DNA from: Rhodococcus sp. AW25M09
GTDB lineage: Bacteria > Actinomycetota > Actinomycetes > Mycobacteriales > Mycobacteriaceae
Assembly: GCF_000333955.1 (NCBI RefSeq)
Contig: NZ_CAPS01000047.1
Location: 20,604 to 84,603, forward strand
Direction of reading: 5' to 3'
DNA length: 64,000 nucleotides
Shown: piece after piece, positions 43,663-51,978 of the stretch
How positions within the stretch are numbered: position 1 is the first letter of the stretch
Layout of the letters: each line of letters opens with the position of its first letter
Translations under genes and position numbers: made by a program
Notes under the pieces: generated by a model
The model's database searches: none
What the model was told of the DNA's origin: nothing
The model's input: only the letters and a program-made list of their open reading frames with translations

Positions 43663-43759
43663 TGATCTGTATCACCTGGAGCTCTGGGCGTCCCCGGCAA
43701 GAGTTACCCCCATCTCGCGTCGAAGCTGTTGTAACGCAAGTATTTCGAAGGAGTTTGTC

Positions 43760-44635
43760 TTGACGGTCGAGCGGGTGGGGATCGTCGGAGCCGGCCAGAT
43801 GGGCGCGGGCATCGCAGAGGTCTGCGCGCGCGCCGACGTCGAGGTGTTGGTCTACGAACAGACGCGCGAGCTGACAACCAGCGGACGTCACCGCATCCTG
43901 CAATCACTGGACCGCGGGGTCAGCAGCGGCAAGATCACCGAGCGCGAGCGGGAGCACGCAGCATGCAAGCTCCGCTTCACCTCCGACCTCGCAGATTTCG
44001 CCGATCGTCAACTCGTCGTCGAGGCAGTGCTCGAGGACGAGAAGACCAAAGCGGACATCTTCACCGAGCTCGACGCAGTCGTGACCGACCCCGGTGCGGT
44101 TTTGGCCTCGAACACCTCTTCGATTCCCATCGCGACACTCGGATCCGCCACCACGGCACCGGAGCGCGTTCTCGGACTGCACTTCTTCAACCCCGTACCG
44201 GTGCTGCCGCTCGTCGAACTCGTCACCACCGAGCTGACCTCCCAGGCCGTTGCCGACCGCGCCGAGAGGTTCGCAGGCGATGTTCTGGGAAAGCAGGTGG
44301 TGCGTTCCGCCGACCGCCCGGGTTTCGTCGTCAACGCGCTGCTCGTGCCGTATCTGTTGTCGGCTATTCGCATGGTCGAGTCGGGATTCGCCACCACGGA
44401 AGACGTCGACAAAGCAACGGTGCTCGGCCTTGCGCACCCGATGGGGCCACTGGCGCTCACCGATCTCATCGGCCTCGACACCGTGAAAGCCATTGCAGAT
44501 TCGATGTACTCGGAATTCGGGGAACCACTGTTCGCGGCTCCGTCGCTGCTGCTGCGCATGGTCGAGGCAGGGCAGGTGGGTAAGAAGACCGGAGCCGGCT
44601 TCTATCGCTACGAGAACGGCCGAGTAGCAAAGTAG
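43760..44635 (+). CDS. fadB2: 3-hydroxybutyryl-CoA dehydrogenase
   Basis: This 291-aa enzyme has the NAD-binding GAGQMGAGIAEV motif at its N-terminus and the 3-hydroxyacyl-CoA dehydrogenase signatures NTSSIPIATL, HFFNPVPVLPLVELV, DRPGFVVNALLVPYL and the C-terminal GKKTGAGFYRYENG. The start is TTG 43760 after AAGGAG. It follows aceA, as fadB2 follows icl in mycobacteria, and links beta-oxidation or butyrate metabolism with the glyoxylate shunt. Confidence 0.93.
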   Translation: MTVERVGIVGAGQMGAGIAEVCARADVEVLVYEQTRELTTSGRHRILQSLDRGVSSGKITEREREHAACKLRFTSDLADFADRQLVVEAVLEDEKTKADIFTELDAVVTDPGAVLASNTSSIPIATLGSATTAPERVLGLHFFNPVPVLPLVELVTTELTSQAVADRAERFAGDVLGKQVVRSADRPGFVVNALLVPYLLSAIRMVESGFATTEDVDKATVLGLAHPMGPLALTDLIGLDTVKAIADSMYSEFGEPLFAAPSLLLRMVEAGQVGKKTGAGFYRYENGRVAK

Positions 44636-44725
44636 CCGTTGTCTCGGGCGGGTCGCCGCGCAGTATCGGGCGGAGCGCTATTGTCGGTTCACCAGTTCAT
44701 CAACTCGATCTTAGGGAGCGCGTCA

Positions 44726-45001
44726 GTGAGCAAGTCCAAGAAGTCGAACGGTCTGGTTCCCAAGGCATTCGGGATCGGTTTGGCCGCTACCGGTGCCGCC
44801 CACTTCGTGGTGCCCGAGGCCTTCGAGGGAATCACCAAGCTCCCGTTCCCCAAGGACACGCGAACCTGGATCAGCCGCAACGGAGCCACCGAACTGGCAG
44901 TCGGTACCGCGATCGCCTACCCCAAGACCCGTAAGATCGGACTGGTCGGTCTGGGAGCCTATGTAGTGTGGCTCGGCGCGAACATCGCCAAGAACAGCTG
45001 A
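44726..45001 (+). CDS. small DoxX-like membrane protein
   Basis: This 91-aa protein has the pattern GIGLAATGAAHFVVPEAFEGI ... ELAVGTAIAY of small DoxX-related membrane proteins, with about three hydrophobic segments. GTG 44726 follows GGGAG; the longer frame from 44639 is not supported. Function unknown. Confidence 0.7.
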   Translation: MSKSKKSNGLVPKAFGIGLAATGAAHFVVPEAFEGITKLPFPKDTRTWISRNGATELAVGTAIAYPKTRKIGLVGLGAYVVWLGANIAKNS

Positions 45002-45008
45002 CGTTACT

Positions 45009-45017
45009 GTTGCGAAC
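45009..45017. promoter_or_regulatory. candidate RamB site upstream of alcohol dehydrogenase
   Basis: GTTGCGAAC is the exact reverse complement of the 9-mer upstream of ramB and lies 81 nt before the dehydrogenase start. In C. glutamicum RamB controls adhA, so the match is suggestive. Confidence 0.35.
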
Positions 45018-45097
45018 GACTCGTTTAGAGCAGGAATAGCCTGGTCGGGGCGGTAGCACTGTTGCATTAGTTCAGATGCGTAGGTAGCAATGTAGTT

Positions 45098-46138
45098 ATG
45101 ACTTCAGCTACCGCCTACCAGGCCACCGCTCCCGACGCTCCGCTCGAGAAGACGACGATCGAGCGACGCGCGCTCGGAGCGAACGACATCCTCATCGACG
45201 TCAAGTTCGCAGGCATCTGCCACTCCGACATCCACACCGCCCGCAACGAGTGGGGCGGCACCACGTACCCCGTGGTCCCCGGACACGAGATCGCGGGAAT
45301 CGTTGCCGAGGTCGGCTCCGATGTCACCACCCGCAAGGTCGGCGACCGCGTCGGCGTCGGCTGCTTCGTCGACTCCTGCGGTGAGTGCGAGGCATGCAAG
45401 GACGGCGACGAGCAGTACTGCACCAAGGGCGTCGTCCAGACGTACAACTCGGAGACCTACGAGGGCGAGTTCACCCACGGCGGCTACTCCACCCAGATCG
45501 TCGTCACGGAGAAGTTCGTGCTCGGCATCCCCGAGGGCGTCGAGCTCGACGTCGCCGCACCGCTGCTGTGTGCAGGCATCACGCTGTACTCGCCGCTCAA
45601 GCACTGGGGAGCCGGACCCGGCAAGAAGGTTGCCATCATCGGTATGGGCGGCCTGGGCCACGTAGGCGTCAAGATCGCACACGCCATGGGCGCTCACGTC
45701 ACCGTGCTGAGCCAGACCGACAGCAAGGAAGCCGACGGCAAGTCCTACGGTGCCGACGAGTACTACGCCACCAAGGGAACCTCGGCACTGAAGGATTTGC
45801 AGGGCAAGTTCGACCTGATCCTCAACACCGTCTCCGCGAATCTGCCCATGGGCAAGTACCTGGGACTGCTCGCCCGCAACGGCACCCTCGTCGAGCTCGG
45901 CGTGCCGGAGAAGCCTCTCGAGGTGCCGGCCTTCAACCTGCTGGCCAACCGTCGCTCTTTCGCAGGCTCCATGGTCGGCGGCATCGCCGAGACCCAGGAA
46001 ATGCTGGACTTCTGCGCCGAGCACCACATCGGTGCCGAGATCGAGCTGATCCCGGCCGACAAGATCAACGAAGCCTACGACCGCGTCGTCAAGTCCGACG
46101 TGCGCTACCGCTTCGTGATCGACGCAGCAACGTTCTGA
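45098..46138 (+). CDS. adhC: zinc-dependent alcohol dehydrogenase (AdhC/YahK-like)
   Basis: This 346-aa medium-chain dehydrogenase has catalytic zinc residues in [15 protein letters not shown] and GHEIAGIV, four structural-zinc cysteines in [16 protein letters not shown], and the nucleotide motif GMGGLGHVG. The pattern CVQTYNS/THGGYS is that of NADP-dependent cinnamyl-type alcohol dehydrogenases (YahK/AdhC) acting on aldehydes. It is monocistronic with a strong palindrome after it. Confidence 0.9.
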   Translation: MTSATAYQATAPDAPLEKTTIERRALGANDILIDVKFAGICHSDIHTARNEWGGTTYPVVPGHEIAGIVAEVGSDVTTRKVGDRVGVGCFVDSCGECEACKDGDEQYCTKGVVQTYNSETYEGEFTHGGYSTQIVVTEKFVLGIPEGVELDVAAPLLCAGITLYSPLKHWGAGPGKKVAIIGMGGLGHVGVKIAHAMGAHVTVLSQTDSKEADGKSYGADEYYATKGTSALKDLQGKFDLILNTVSANLPMGKYLGLLARNGTLVELGVPEKPLEVPAFNLLANRRSFAGSMVGGIAETQEMLDFCAEHHIGAEIELIPADKINEAYDRVVKSDVRYRFVIDAATF

Positions 46139-46166
46139 TCTCCACGTAGTAGCTGTCTCCTTGGAC

Positions 46167-46218
46167 GCGTGAATGGTCCATTGACCTGCCCTGACGGGGG
46201 TCAATGGACCATTCACGC
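46167..46218. terminator. 19-bp palindrome between convergent genes
   Basis: GCGTGAATGGTCCATTGAC (46167-46185) pairs perfectly with 46200-46218; the 14-nt loop can form an extra CCC/GGG stem. It serves both flanking convergent genes. Confidence 0.8.
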
Positions 46219-46232
46219 CTTCGAAGGGGCGA

Positions 46233-47090
46233 TCAGCTCTCGGCGAGCCGCTTCTTCTCGGCTTCGATGTCGAAATCTGCTGCAGGCCAATCGAGATCGA
46301 GCTTCTCCAAGGCGTCGATCAAAATCTCCGTGACCGCCAGGCGGCTGTACCACTTGCGATCGGCGGGGACGACGTACCACGGTGCGTGATCACGGTCCGT
46401 TCGATCGAGCACTCGCTGATACGCGTCGCGGTACTGCGGGAGGAAGCCGCGCTCGGTGACGTCACCTGGGTTGTACTTCCAATGCTTGTCCGGCCGATCC
46501 AAGCGCTCCTGCAGCCGCTCCTTCTGCTCGTCCGCCGAGACGAACAATGCGATCTTGACGACGACGGTTCCCTCCTCGGTCAACTCCTTCTCGAAGGCGT
46601 TGATCTCGTCGAATCGCTTCTCCCACACCTGCCGTGGCACCAGATCGTGCACCGCGACGACGAGAACGTCCTCGTAATGGGAGCGATCGAACACCCCGAT
46701 CCGGCCGGCTCGCGGCAGGGCATTTCGGATGCGCCACAGGTAATGGTGCTGCCTTTCCTGCGGCGTGGGAACTCCGAACGACGCCAGGTCGACGCCCTGT
46801 GGATCGACCATGCCGATGACGTGCTTGACCATCCCGCCCTTGCCGGCGGTATCCATGCCCTGCAGGACCAGCAATACCGAACGGCTGCCGCCGGTACGCC
46901 CGTGGGCGTAGAGCTTCTCCTGCAACTCGGCCAGAACTGCGCCGCGCTGTTCGAGGATGTCGTTTCCGTGGGACTTGGACCCGTCGAAACCCGGAGTCGC
47001 GGAAAAGTCGAGGTCCTCCACCCGCGGAGAGGTGCCGGCGCGTAGCGCTTCGACGGGAGACTGCGTCCACAATTTCGACTTGTCGGCCAT
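46233..47090 (-). CDS. ppk2: polyphosphate kinase 2 family protein
   Basis: This 285-aa PPK2 enzyme transfers phosphate between polyphosphate and nucleotides. Walker A is GMDTAGKGG (Lys84), and the lid-side motifs FDRSHYEDVLVV and a WKYNPGD/ERGFLPQY segment are present. It is a single-domain class; class I versus III (GDP/ADP or AMP preference) cannot be set from sequence alone. The gene is convergent with the alcohol dehydrogenase. Confidence 0.9.
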   Translation of the reverse strand: MADKSKLWTQSPVEALRAGTSPRVEDLDFSATPGFDGSKSHGNDILEQRGAVLAELQEKLYAHGRTGGSRSVLLVLQGMDTAGKGGMVKHVIGMVDPQGVDLASFGVPTPQERQHHYLWRIRNALPRAGRIGVFDRSHYEDVLVVAVHDLVPRQVWEKRFDEINAFEKELTEEGTVVVKIALFVSADEQKERLQERLDRPDKHWKYNPGDVTERGFLPQYRDAYQRVLDRTDRDHAPWYVVPADRKWYSRLAVTEILIDALEKLDLDWPAADFDIEAEKKRLAES

Positions 47091-47122
47091 GGGCGAAACA
47101 CTACTTCTCTACGATGGAACGC

Positions 47123-47584
47123 ATGGCCCCTACGATCGCAAAAGCCGAATCCGTAACGCGTGAGCAGCTACTCGAATTCGTGTCCCCACGGCATCATCAC
47201 ACGTTGATCACCCACAAGCGCGACGACGGTCTTCAGGTCTCTCCGGTATCGGCCGGGGTCGATTCGGAGGGCCGCATCGTCATCGCCACGTACCCCGAGC
47301 GGGCGAAGGTGCACAACATCCGGCGTAATTCGGCGGTCACGGTGCTGGTGCACAGTGACGATTGGAACGGCGACTACGTGCAGGTCGACGGGTCGGCCGA
47401 GATCATCGATCTGCCCGACGCCGTCGAGCCGTTGGTGGAGTACTTCCGCAGCATCGCCGGCGAGCACTCGGACTGGGACGAGTATCGCGCGGCGATGGTG
47501 AAGCAGGGAAAGTCGTTGATACGCATCGTGATCGACACCTGGGGCCCGATCGCCGCGGGTGGATTCCCGCCAGGGAGGGTGTGA
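47123..47584 (+). CDS. PPOX-class (F420/FMN split-barrel) protein
   Basis: This 153-aa split-barrel flavin/F420-binding protein matches pyridoxamine-phosphate-oxidase-type folds (QVSPVSAGVDSEGRIVIATYPERAKVHNIRRNSAVTVLV). Actinobacterial members often use F420. The last residues (PPGRV) and stop are formed by the first unit of a 23-bp tandem repeat. ATG 47123 and ATG 47114 are both possible. Confidence 0.84.
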   Translation: MAPTIAKAESVTREQLLEFVSPRHHHTLITHKRDDGLQVSPVSAGVDSEGRIVIATYPERAKVHNIRRNSAVTVLVHSDDWNGDYVQVDGSAEIIDLPDAVEPLVEYFRSIAGEHSDWDEYRAAMVKQGKSLIRIVIDTWGPIAAGGFPPGRV

Positions 47585-47725
47585 CAAGCCCACCAGGGAG
47601 GGTGTGACAAGCCCACCAGGGAGGGTGTGACAAGCCCACCAGGGAGGGTGTGACAAGTCCACCAGGGAGGGTGTGACAAGTCCACCAGGGAGGGTGTGAC
47701 AAGCCCGCCCTGGAGGGGGTGAGTC
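47570..47725. repeat. 23-bp tandem repeat array
   Basis: Six units begin at 47570, 47593, 47616, 47639, 47662 and 47685, each starting CCAGGGAGGGTGTGACAAG; CCC and TCC variants follow. A degraded seventh unit starts at 47708. The array fills the gap between the convergent PPOX and lipoprotein genes and forms the end of the PPOX coding region. Confidence 0.97.
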
Positions 47726-48719
47726 AGCTCTTCAGCGGTGTTGCGAACAGTGGCACTGCATTCTCGAGTGCGTATCGGGTACCCGCGACCGAGGCTGCCG
47801 AGAAAGCGTTGGAGAGGTTCTGGTCACCGAGGACGACGAGGCGTCCGTCGCGGGCCGAGGGCAGGCCCTGAATGGACGGGTTGTCGGTGATCACCTCGGG
47901 TCCGGTTCCGATCGGGAACATGACGGTCAGGTCGGCGTCGAGCGCTGCGATGTTCTCTTCGGAGAGTTCGATGTTGAATTTTCCGGGTTCGGCGAGGTTC
48001 TGGATGGTCGGGGTGTTCGTCAGGCCCAGTGATTCGAGGAAATCGACTCGGGTGTCGCCCCGCACGTAGGCACCGATCTGGCCGCTGTAGAGCGTCCCCA
48101 CCGCGACGGTCTTGTCGGCGAATTCGGGGTTGGCGGCGACGGTGTCGGCGAGCAGCGATTGCGTGTCGTCGATCAGCTGTGTGCCCTGTTCGACCCTGCC
48201 GAGTGCCTGAGCGACGATCTCGGTCTGGTCGGCCCAGGTGGTGCCGTAGGCGATGTCGGTTCCCGGCGGTGCCGCGACGGTGGGCGCGATTTCGGACAGG
48301 TCGTCGTAGACGGCTTCGTCGTTGGTGCTGCGGGTCCACAGGATGAGGTCGGGTGCCAGCGCCGCGATCGATTCCATGTCGACGTCGTAGGTGCCGAGGA
48401 TGGTGGGGTCGGTGTCGTAGGACTCCTCGACCCACGGACCCAGGCCGTTCCCGCCGACGCCGAGCCAGTCGCTGGCTCCGACGGGTTGGACTCCGAGCGC
48501 CAGCGCTGTCTCCGCGTCGGACCAGCCGAGAGCCACCACTCGCTGCGGGTTCGCCGGAACCTCGACGTCGCCGAACATGTCGGTGACGACGACCCCGGCG
48601 GCCTCGGCCGAGTCTGCGCTACCGCCGTTGGAACCACCGCCGTCGGAGCTGCATGCGGTGAAAGTGAGTGCGAGGGCCAGGGCTGCTGCAGGCAGAACCG
48701 CGGAACGAGAAATGTGCAT
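47724..48719 (-). CDS. iron-siderophore ABC transporter substrate-binding lipoprotein
   Basis: This 331-aa FecB-type binding protein has a lipobox TFTAC (Cys23), a Ser/Gly linker and the periplasmic-binding pattern NPQRVVALGWSDAETALALGVQPVG ... MESIAALAPDLILW. An iron box overlaps its start codon. It is the second orphan siderophore-binding protein in the window and is only modestly similar to the first. Confidence 0.9.
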   Translation of the reverse strand: MHISRSAVLPAAALALALTFTACSSDGGGSNGGSADSAEAAGVVVTDMFGDVEVPANPQRVVALGWSDAETALALGVQPVGASDWLGVGGNGLGPWVEESYDTDPTILGTYDVDMESIAALAPDLILWTRSTNDEAVYDDLSEIAPTVAAPPGTDIAYGTTWADQTEIVAQALGRVEQGTQLIDDTQSLLADTVAANPEFADKTVAVGTLYSGQIGAYVRGDTRVDFLESLGLTNTPTIQNLAEPGKFNIELSEENIAALDADLTVMFPIGTGPEVITDNPSIQGLPSARDGRLVVLGDQNLSNAFSAASVAGTRYALENAVPLFATPLKS

Positions 48720-48736
48720 AGGAAAGGCTAACCTAT
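48718..48736. promoter_or_regulatory. IdeR/DtxR-type iron box overlapping the start codon
   Basis: ATAGGAAAGGCTAACCTAT matches the consensus TTAGGTTAGGCTAACCTAA at 15 of 19 positions. It overlaps the lipoprotein start codon (48717-48719) and the 3' end of the upstream gene, suggesting a leaderless, iron-repressed transcript. Confidence 0.75.
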
Positions 48737-49281
48737 TGAGCGCTGAAATGCTCCACGATCTTTGCGCAGAATGCCGGCAGATCGTCAGGGTTGCGGCTCG
48801 ACACCAGGTTGCCGTCCACCGTTACTTCCTCGTCCACGACCGTCCCACCGGCGTTCCGGATGTCGGTGCGGATGCTCGGGTAGGACGTCAACGTCCGGCC
48901 CTTCACGACGTCGGCCTCGACGAGCGTCCAGGCTCCGTGGCAGATCACGCCGACCGGCTTGCCTGCGTCGACGACGTCACGCACGAACGTGACCGCGTCG
49001 GCGTCCACGCGCAGTTGATCGGGGTTGGTGGTTCCGCCGGGAAGGATCAGTGCGTCGAAGTCGTCGGCCGAGACGTCCGCGACGACGCGGTCGACCGCGA
49101 AGGTGTTCGCAGCGTGGACGTCGCCGGTCATCGCCTGGATGTCACCGTGATTGAGTGACACCAATGTAACTGTGGCTCCGGCATTTTCGACTGCTTCGCG
49201 TGGCTGCACCAGCTCGACTTCCTCGACGCCGTCGGTGGCGAGAATAGCGATGCGGCGTCCGGTCAGGGTATTGATGCTCAT
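48733..49281 (-). CDS. DJ-1/PfpI-family protein
   Basis: This 182-aa protein has the type 1 glutamine-amidotransferase-like fold: GRRIAILATDGVEEVELVQP, ALILPGGT and the nucleophile elbow GVICHGAW with Cys114, plus SYPSIRTDIRNAGG. Members act as chaperones, proteases or deglycases; exact activity is unsettled. It is upstream of the iron-box lipoprotein on the same strand. Confidence 0.9.
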   Translation of the reverse strand: MSINTLTGRRIAILATDGVEEVELVQPREAVENAGATVTLVSLNHGDIQAMTGDVHAANTFAVDRVVADVSADDFDALILPGGTTNPDQLRVDADAVTFVRDVVDAGKPVGVICHGAWTLVEADVVKGRTLTSYPSIRTDIRNAGGTVVDEEVTVDGNLVSSRNPDDLPAFCAKIVEHFSAQ

Positions 49282-49326
49282 ACCCTTTCGAATGTCCGGA
49301 TGGGGCCGATCTCAAACGGACGGGCG

Positions 49327-50088
49327 CTAGGACGTGCTCGGCTCGTCGTCGTCGACGACCAGTGGGTGCGGCTGGGATTTGAATTTCGCCGGCGAACCGT
49401 CGGCCATCGCCACGCCGTGAATTCCACCCCACATCATCATGCAGAGGTAATCGATCAGGTCGTCTGCGGACATGGATTTGTTGGAGATCCACCAGTGCGT
49501 CGCCAACTGGACAGCGCCGACGATGGCGAAAGCCCACGGCACCGAACCGCCGGAGTCCATTTCACGTTGACGTAGGCGCTCACCCAGGACGGTCGAGAGC
49601 AACTCGGCGATCATGCGCTCGGACTCCGCGACGACATCGCGGTTGTTGCCGGCGTTGTTCGCCATGACGTAGAGGTAGACCTCGGGATCGGTGGCGACCG
49701 TTTCCACATAGGCGGTGACGACGACGCGCGTCAGCTCGTACTCGTCGAGTTCGTGCGAGATCGCGGCGTAGATCCGTGGGGCGAGCGTCGTCTCGACGTA
49801 CCGCGACATGGTCGCACTCGTCAGGTCGTTCTTGTCGGTGAAATACCGATAGAGCACCGTCTTGGAGATACCGATCTCCGACGCGATCTCGTCCATTCCG
49901 ATCTCGCGGCCCCGCGCGCGGATCGCGGCCAACGTGCCGTCGACCAGCTCCTCGCGTCGAGCGATCTTGTGCTCCCGCCACCGCCGCTTACGGCCGTCCG
50001 GCTTCTCGATCTTGGGTTGTTCCGCCTCGGTTCGATCTGCAGTCGGCTCGGACTCGTCCAGTCGTGCCCCCGTCGTATTTCTCGCCAC
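49327..50088 (-). CDS. TetR-family regulator
   Basis: This 253-aa regulator has an extended charged N-terminus (residues 1-45) and a TetR HTH (DGTLAAIRARGREIGMDEIASEIGISKTVLYRYFTDKNDLTSA). It lies at the same place as Rv0472c in mycobacteria, divergent from the DUF445 gene, as I recall it. The start is GTG 50088. Ligand unknown. Confidence 0.87.
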   Translation of the reverse strand: MARNTTGARLDESEPTADRTEAEQPKIEKPDGRKRRWREHKIARREELVDGTLAAIRARGREIGMDEIASEIGISKTVLYRYFTDKNDLTSATMSRYVETTLAPRIYAAISHELDEYELTRVVVTAYVETVATDPEVYLYVMANNAGNNRDVVAESERMIAELLSTVLGERLRQREMDSGGSVPWAFAIVGAVQLATHWWISNKSMSADDLIDYLCMMMWGGIHGVAMADGSPAKFKSQPHPLVVDDDEPSTS

Positions 50089-50161
50089 AACTCCACCCTA
50101 TGCGCCTTGTCCGACACCTTTGCGGGCTGCGTCCGGTTGATCCATCACATTTCTGGGCACA

Positions 50162-51436
50162 ATGGCGGTTGTGCAGCTGATGAACTTCGACGACGAGACC
50201 AAACGACGCGACCTCCGCAAGATGAAGACAGTCGCGACGGGCTTTCTCGTTTTCGCATCGGTGGTCTACCTGTTCTGTCGGTGGCAGGAGTCGACGGGGG
50301 CGGGAGCGTGGGTGGGGTACGTGCGCGCCGCGTCGGAAGCGGGAATGGTGGGCGCACTCGCGGACTGGTTCGCGGTGACTGCACTGTTCAAGCATCCGCT
50401 GGGCATTCCGATTCCACACACCGCGCTGATCAAGAAGAAGAAGGACCAACTCGGCGCGAGTCTGAGTTCCTTCGTCGGCAGTAACTTCCTTGCCCCCGAG
50501 GTGGTGTCGGAGAAGGTGGCGTCGGCGCAGATTCCGCTGCGGTTGGGTAGTTGGCTCGCCGAGCCCGACAATGCCGAAAGGGTCGCGGCGGAGGCGGCCA
50601 CCGTGTTGCATGGCGTCGTCGACGTGCTCAACGACGAGGACATCACCGCGGTGATCGACAGCACCATCGTGCGCCGGCTCGCAGATCCGCAGTGGGGACC
50701 GCCGATCGGCCGCATCCTCGAGGAGTTGCTTCGCGAGAACCGTCAGTTGCCGCTGATCGACATGCTCGCCGAGCGGGCACATCAGTGGGCCCTGGGCAGC
50801 CAGGAAATGATCGATCGCGTCGTCGCACGGGACTCCCCGAACTGGTCGCCGAAATTCGTCGACACCTTGCTGGGGGAGAAGGTCTACAAGGAGCTCGTCG
50901 AGTTCACCTGGAAGATTCGGTCCAACCCAGAGCACGACGTGCGTCTGGCCGCCAACAAATTTCTCGTCGACTATGCCAACGATCTGCAGCACGACCCGAC
51001 GACCATCGACAAGGCCGAGAAGCTCAAGGCGCAGATCATGGGGCGTGAGGAGATCACCGGGCTGGCGGCGGCCACCTGGAAGGTGGCCAAGCGACTGATC
51101 ACGGAATCGGTCGACGATCCGACGAGCACGCTGCGAACCAAGATCAAGGAGAACACCGCGAACCTCGGTGTGCGGCTGCGCGACGACGAGGAACTGCGCG
51201 GAAAAGTGGACGGCTGGCTGCTCGGGGGAGCGCGCTACGTCGCCGCGAACTACGCCGACGAGATCACCACGATCATCGGTGACACCGTCGCCCGGTGGGA
51301 TGCAGAAGAAGCGAGCAAGAAGATCGAACTGCAGGTCGGACGCGATCTTCAGTTCATTCGAATCAACGGAACCGTCGTCGGTTCCATTGCCGGACTGGCC
51401 ATCTACACGGTCTCCGACCTGATCTTCGGACACTAG
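50162..51436 (+). CDS. DUF445 membrane-anchored protein
   Basis: This 424-aa protein has hydrophobic segments at both ends (about 23-40 and 400-420) and a long helical middle, as in DUF445 proteins: EAGMVGALADWFAVTALFKHPLGIPIPHTALI is diagnostic. Function unknown. ATG 50162 follows a weak site in the 73-nt gap to the divergent TetR gene. Confidence 0.88.
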   Translation: MAVVQLMNFDDETKRRDLRKMKTVATGFLVFASVVYLFCRWQESTGAGAWVGYVRAASEAGMVGALADWFAVTALFKHPLGIPIPHTALIKKKKDQLGASLSSFVGSNFLAPEVVSEKVASAQIPLRLGSWLAEPDNAERVAAEAATVLHGVVDVLNDEDITAVIDSTIVRRLADPQWGPPIGRILEELLRENRQLPLIDMLAERAHQWALGSQEMIDRVVARDSPNWSPKFVDTLLGEKVYKELVEFTWKIRSNPEHDVRLAANKFLVDYANDLQHDPTTIDKAEKLKAQIMGREEITGLAAATWKVAKRLITESVDDPTSTLRTKIKENTANLGVRLRDDEELRGKVDGWLLGGARYVAANYADEITTIIGDTVARWDAEEASKKIELQVGRDLQFIRINGTVVGSIAGLAIYTVSDLIFGH

Positions 51437-51446
51437 TGCTAGCAGA

Positions 51447-51479
51447 GTGCTTGCAATAGTTAGCACCCTTGGGTACGGT
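51447..51479 (+). promoter_or_regulatory. promoter of the XRE-hbhA genes with internal inverted repeat
   Basis: TTGCAA (51451-51456) and TACGGT (51474-51479) with a 17-bp spacer make a reasonable promoter. GTGCT (51447-51451) and AGCAC (51462-51466) form a short inverted repeat across the -35 region. Confidence 0.45.
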
Positions 51480-51510
51480 CGTTTACGAACACCGAATCCA
51501 GGAGGCCGAC

Positions 51511-51978
51511 ATGGCCGAGAACGAGGGAGATCTGGTCGCCAAAGCGACCGAAGCGACGCACGTCGTCGCCGAGGCAAGCGACATCGTCGCCGCAGTGGTG
51601 ACAACGGCAGCCCAGGACATTGGCAGCTACATCCGTTCACAGCGAGAAGCCGCTCAAGTTTCCATGCGACAGCTCGCAAGTCGTGCCGGAGTGAGTAATC
51701 CTTACCTGAGTCAGATCGAACGCGGACTACGCAATCCGTCCGCAGAGGTGCTCGCGCAGATAGCCAAGGGTCTGCGCGTCTCATCCGAAGTGTTGTACGT
51801 CCGGGCCGGGATCTTGGAAGCGCGTCCCCACGGTCCGGTGCGCGAAGCTCTGCTCGGCGATGAGCACATCACCGAACGGCAGAAGCAAGTGCTGATCGAG
51901 ATCTACGACTCTTTCCGTGGTGAGAACGAGTCGATCCAAGAACCAGAACCCGACGAACAGGAGACACCAGATGTCTGA
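51511..51978 (+). CDS. XRE-family regulator upstream of hbhA
   Basis: This 155-aa protein has an HTH in the middle (RSQREAAQVSMRQLASRAGVSNPYLSQIERGLRNPSAEVLAQIAKGL) with an acidic C-terminal tail. ATG 51511 follows GGAGG. It overlaps the hbhA-like gene by 8 bp. It corresponds in order to Rv0474 next to hbhA. Confidence 0.9.
   Translation: MAENEGDLVAKATEATHVVAEASDIVAAVVTTAAQDIGSYIRSQREAAQVSMRQLASRAGVSNPYLSQIERGLRNPSAEVLAQIAKGLRVSSEVLYVRAGILEARPHGPVREALLGDEHITERQKQVLIEIYDSFRGENESIQEPEPDEQETPDV

Noticed and set aside
47570..47725. CRISPR array
   Set aside because: Head-to-tail 23-bp units with no unique spacers.
51447..51466. CIRCE (HrcA) element
   Set aside because: The arm order and length do not match TTAGCACTC-N9-GAGTGCTAA; only 5-bp arms pair.
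49988..51784. 598-aa minus-strand frame over the DUF445 gene
   Set aside because: Antisense shadow; the plus-strand frame has clear DUF445 motifs.
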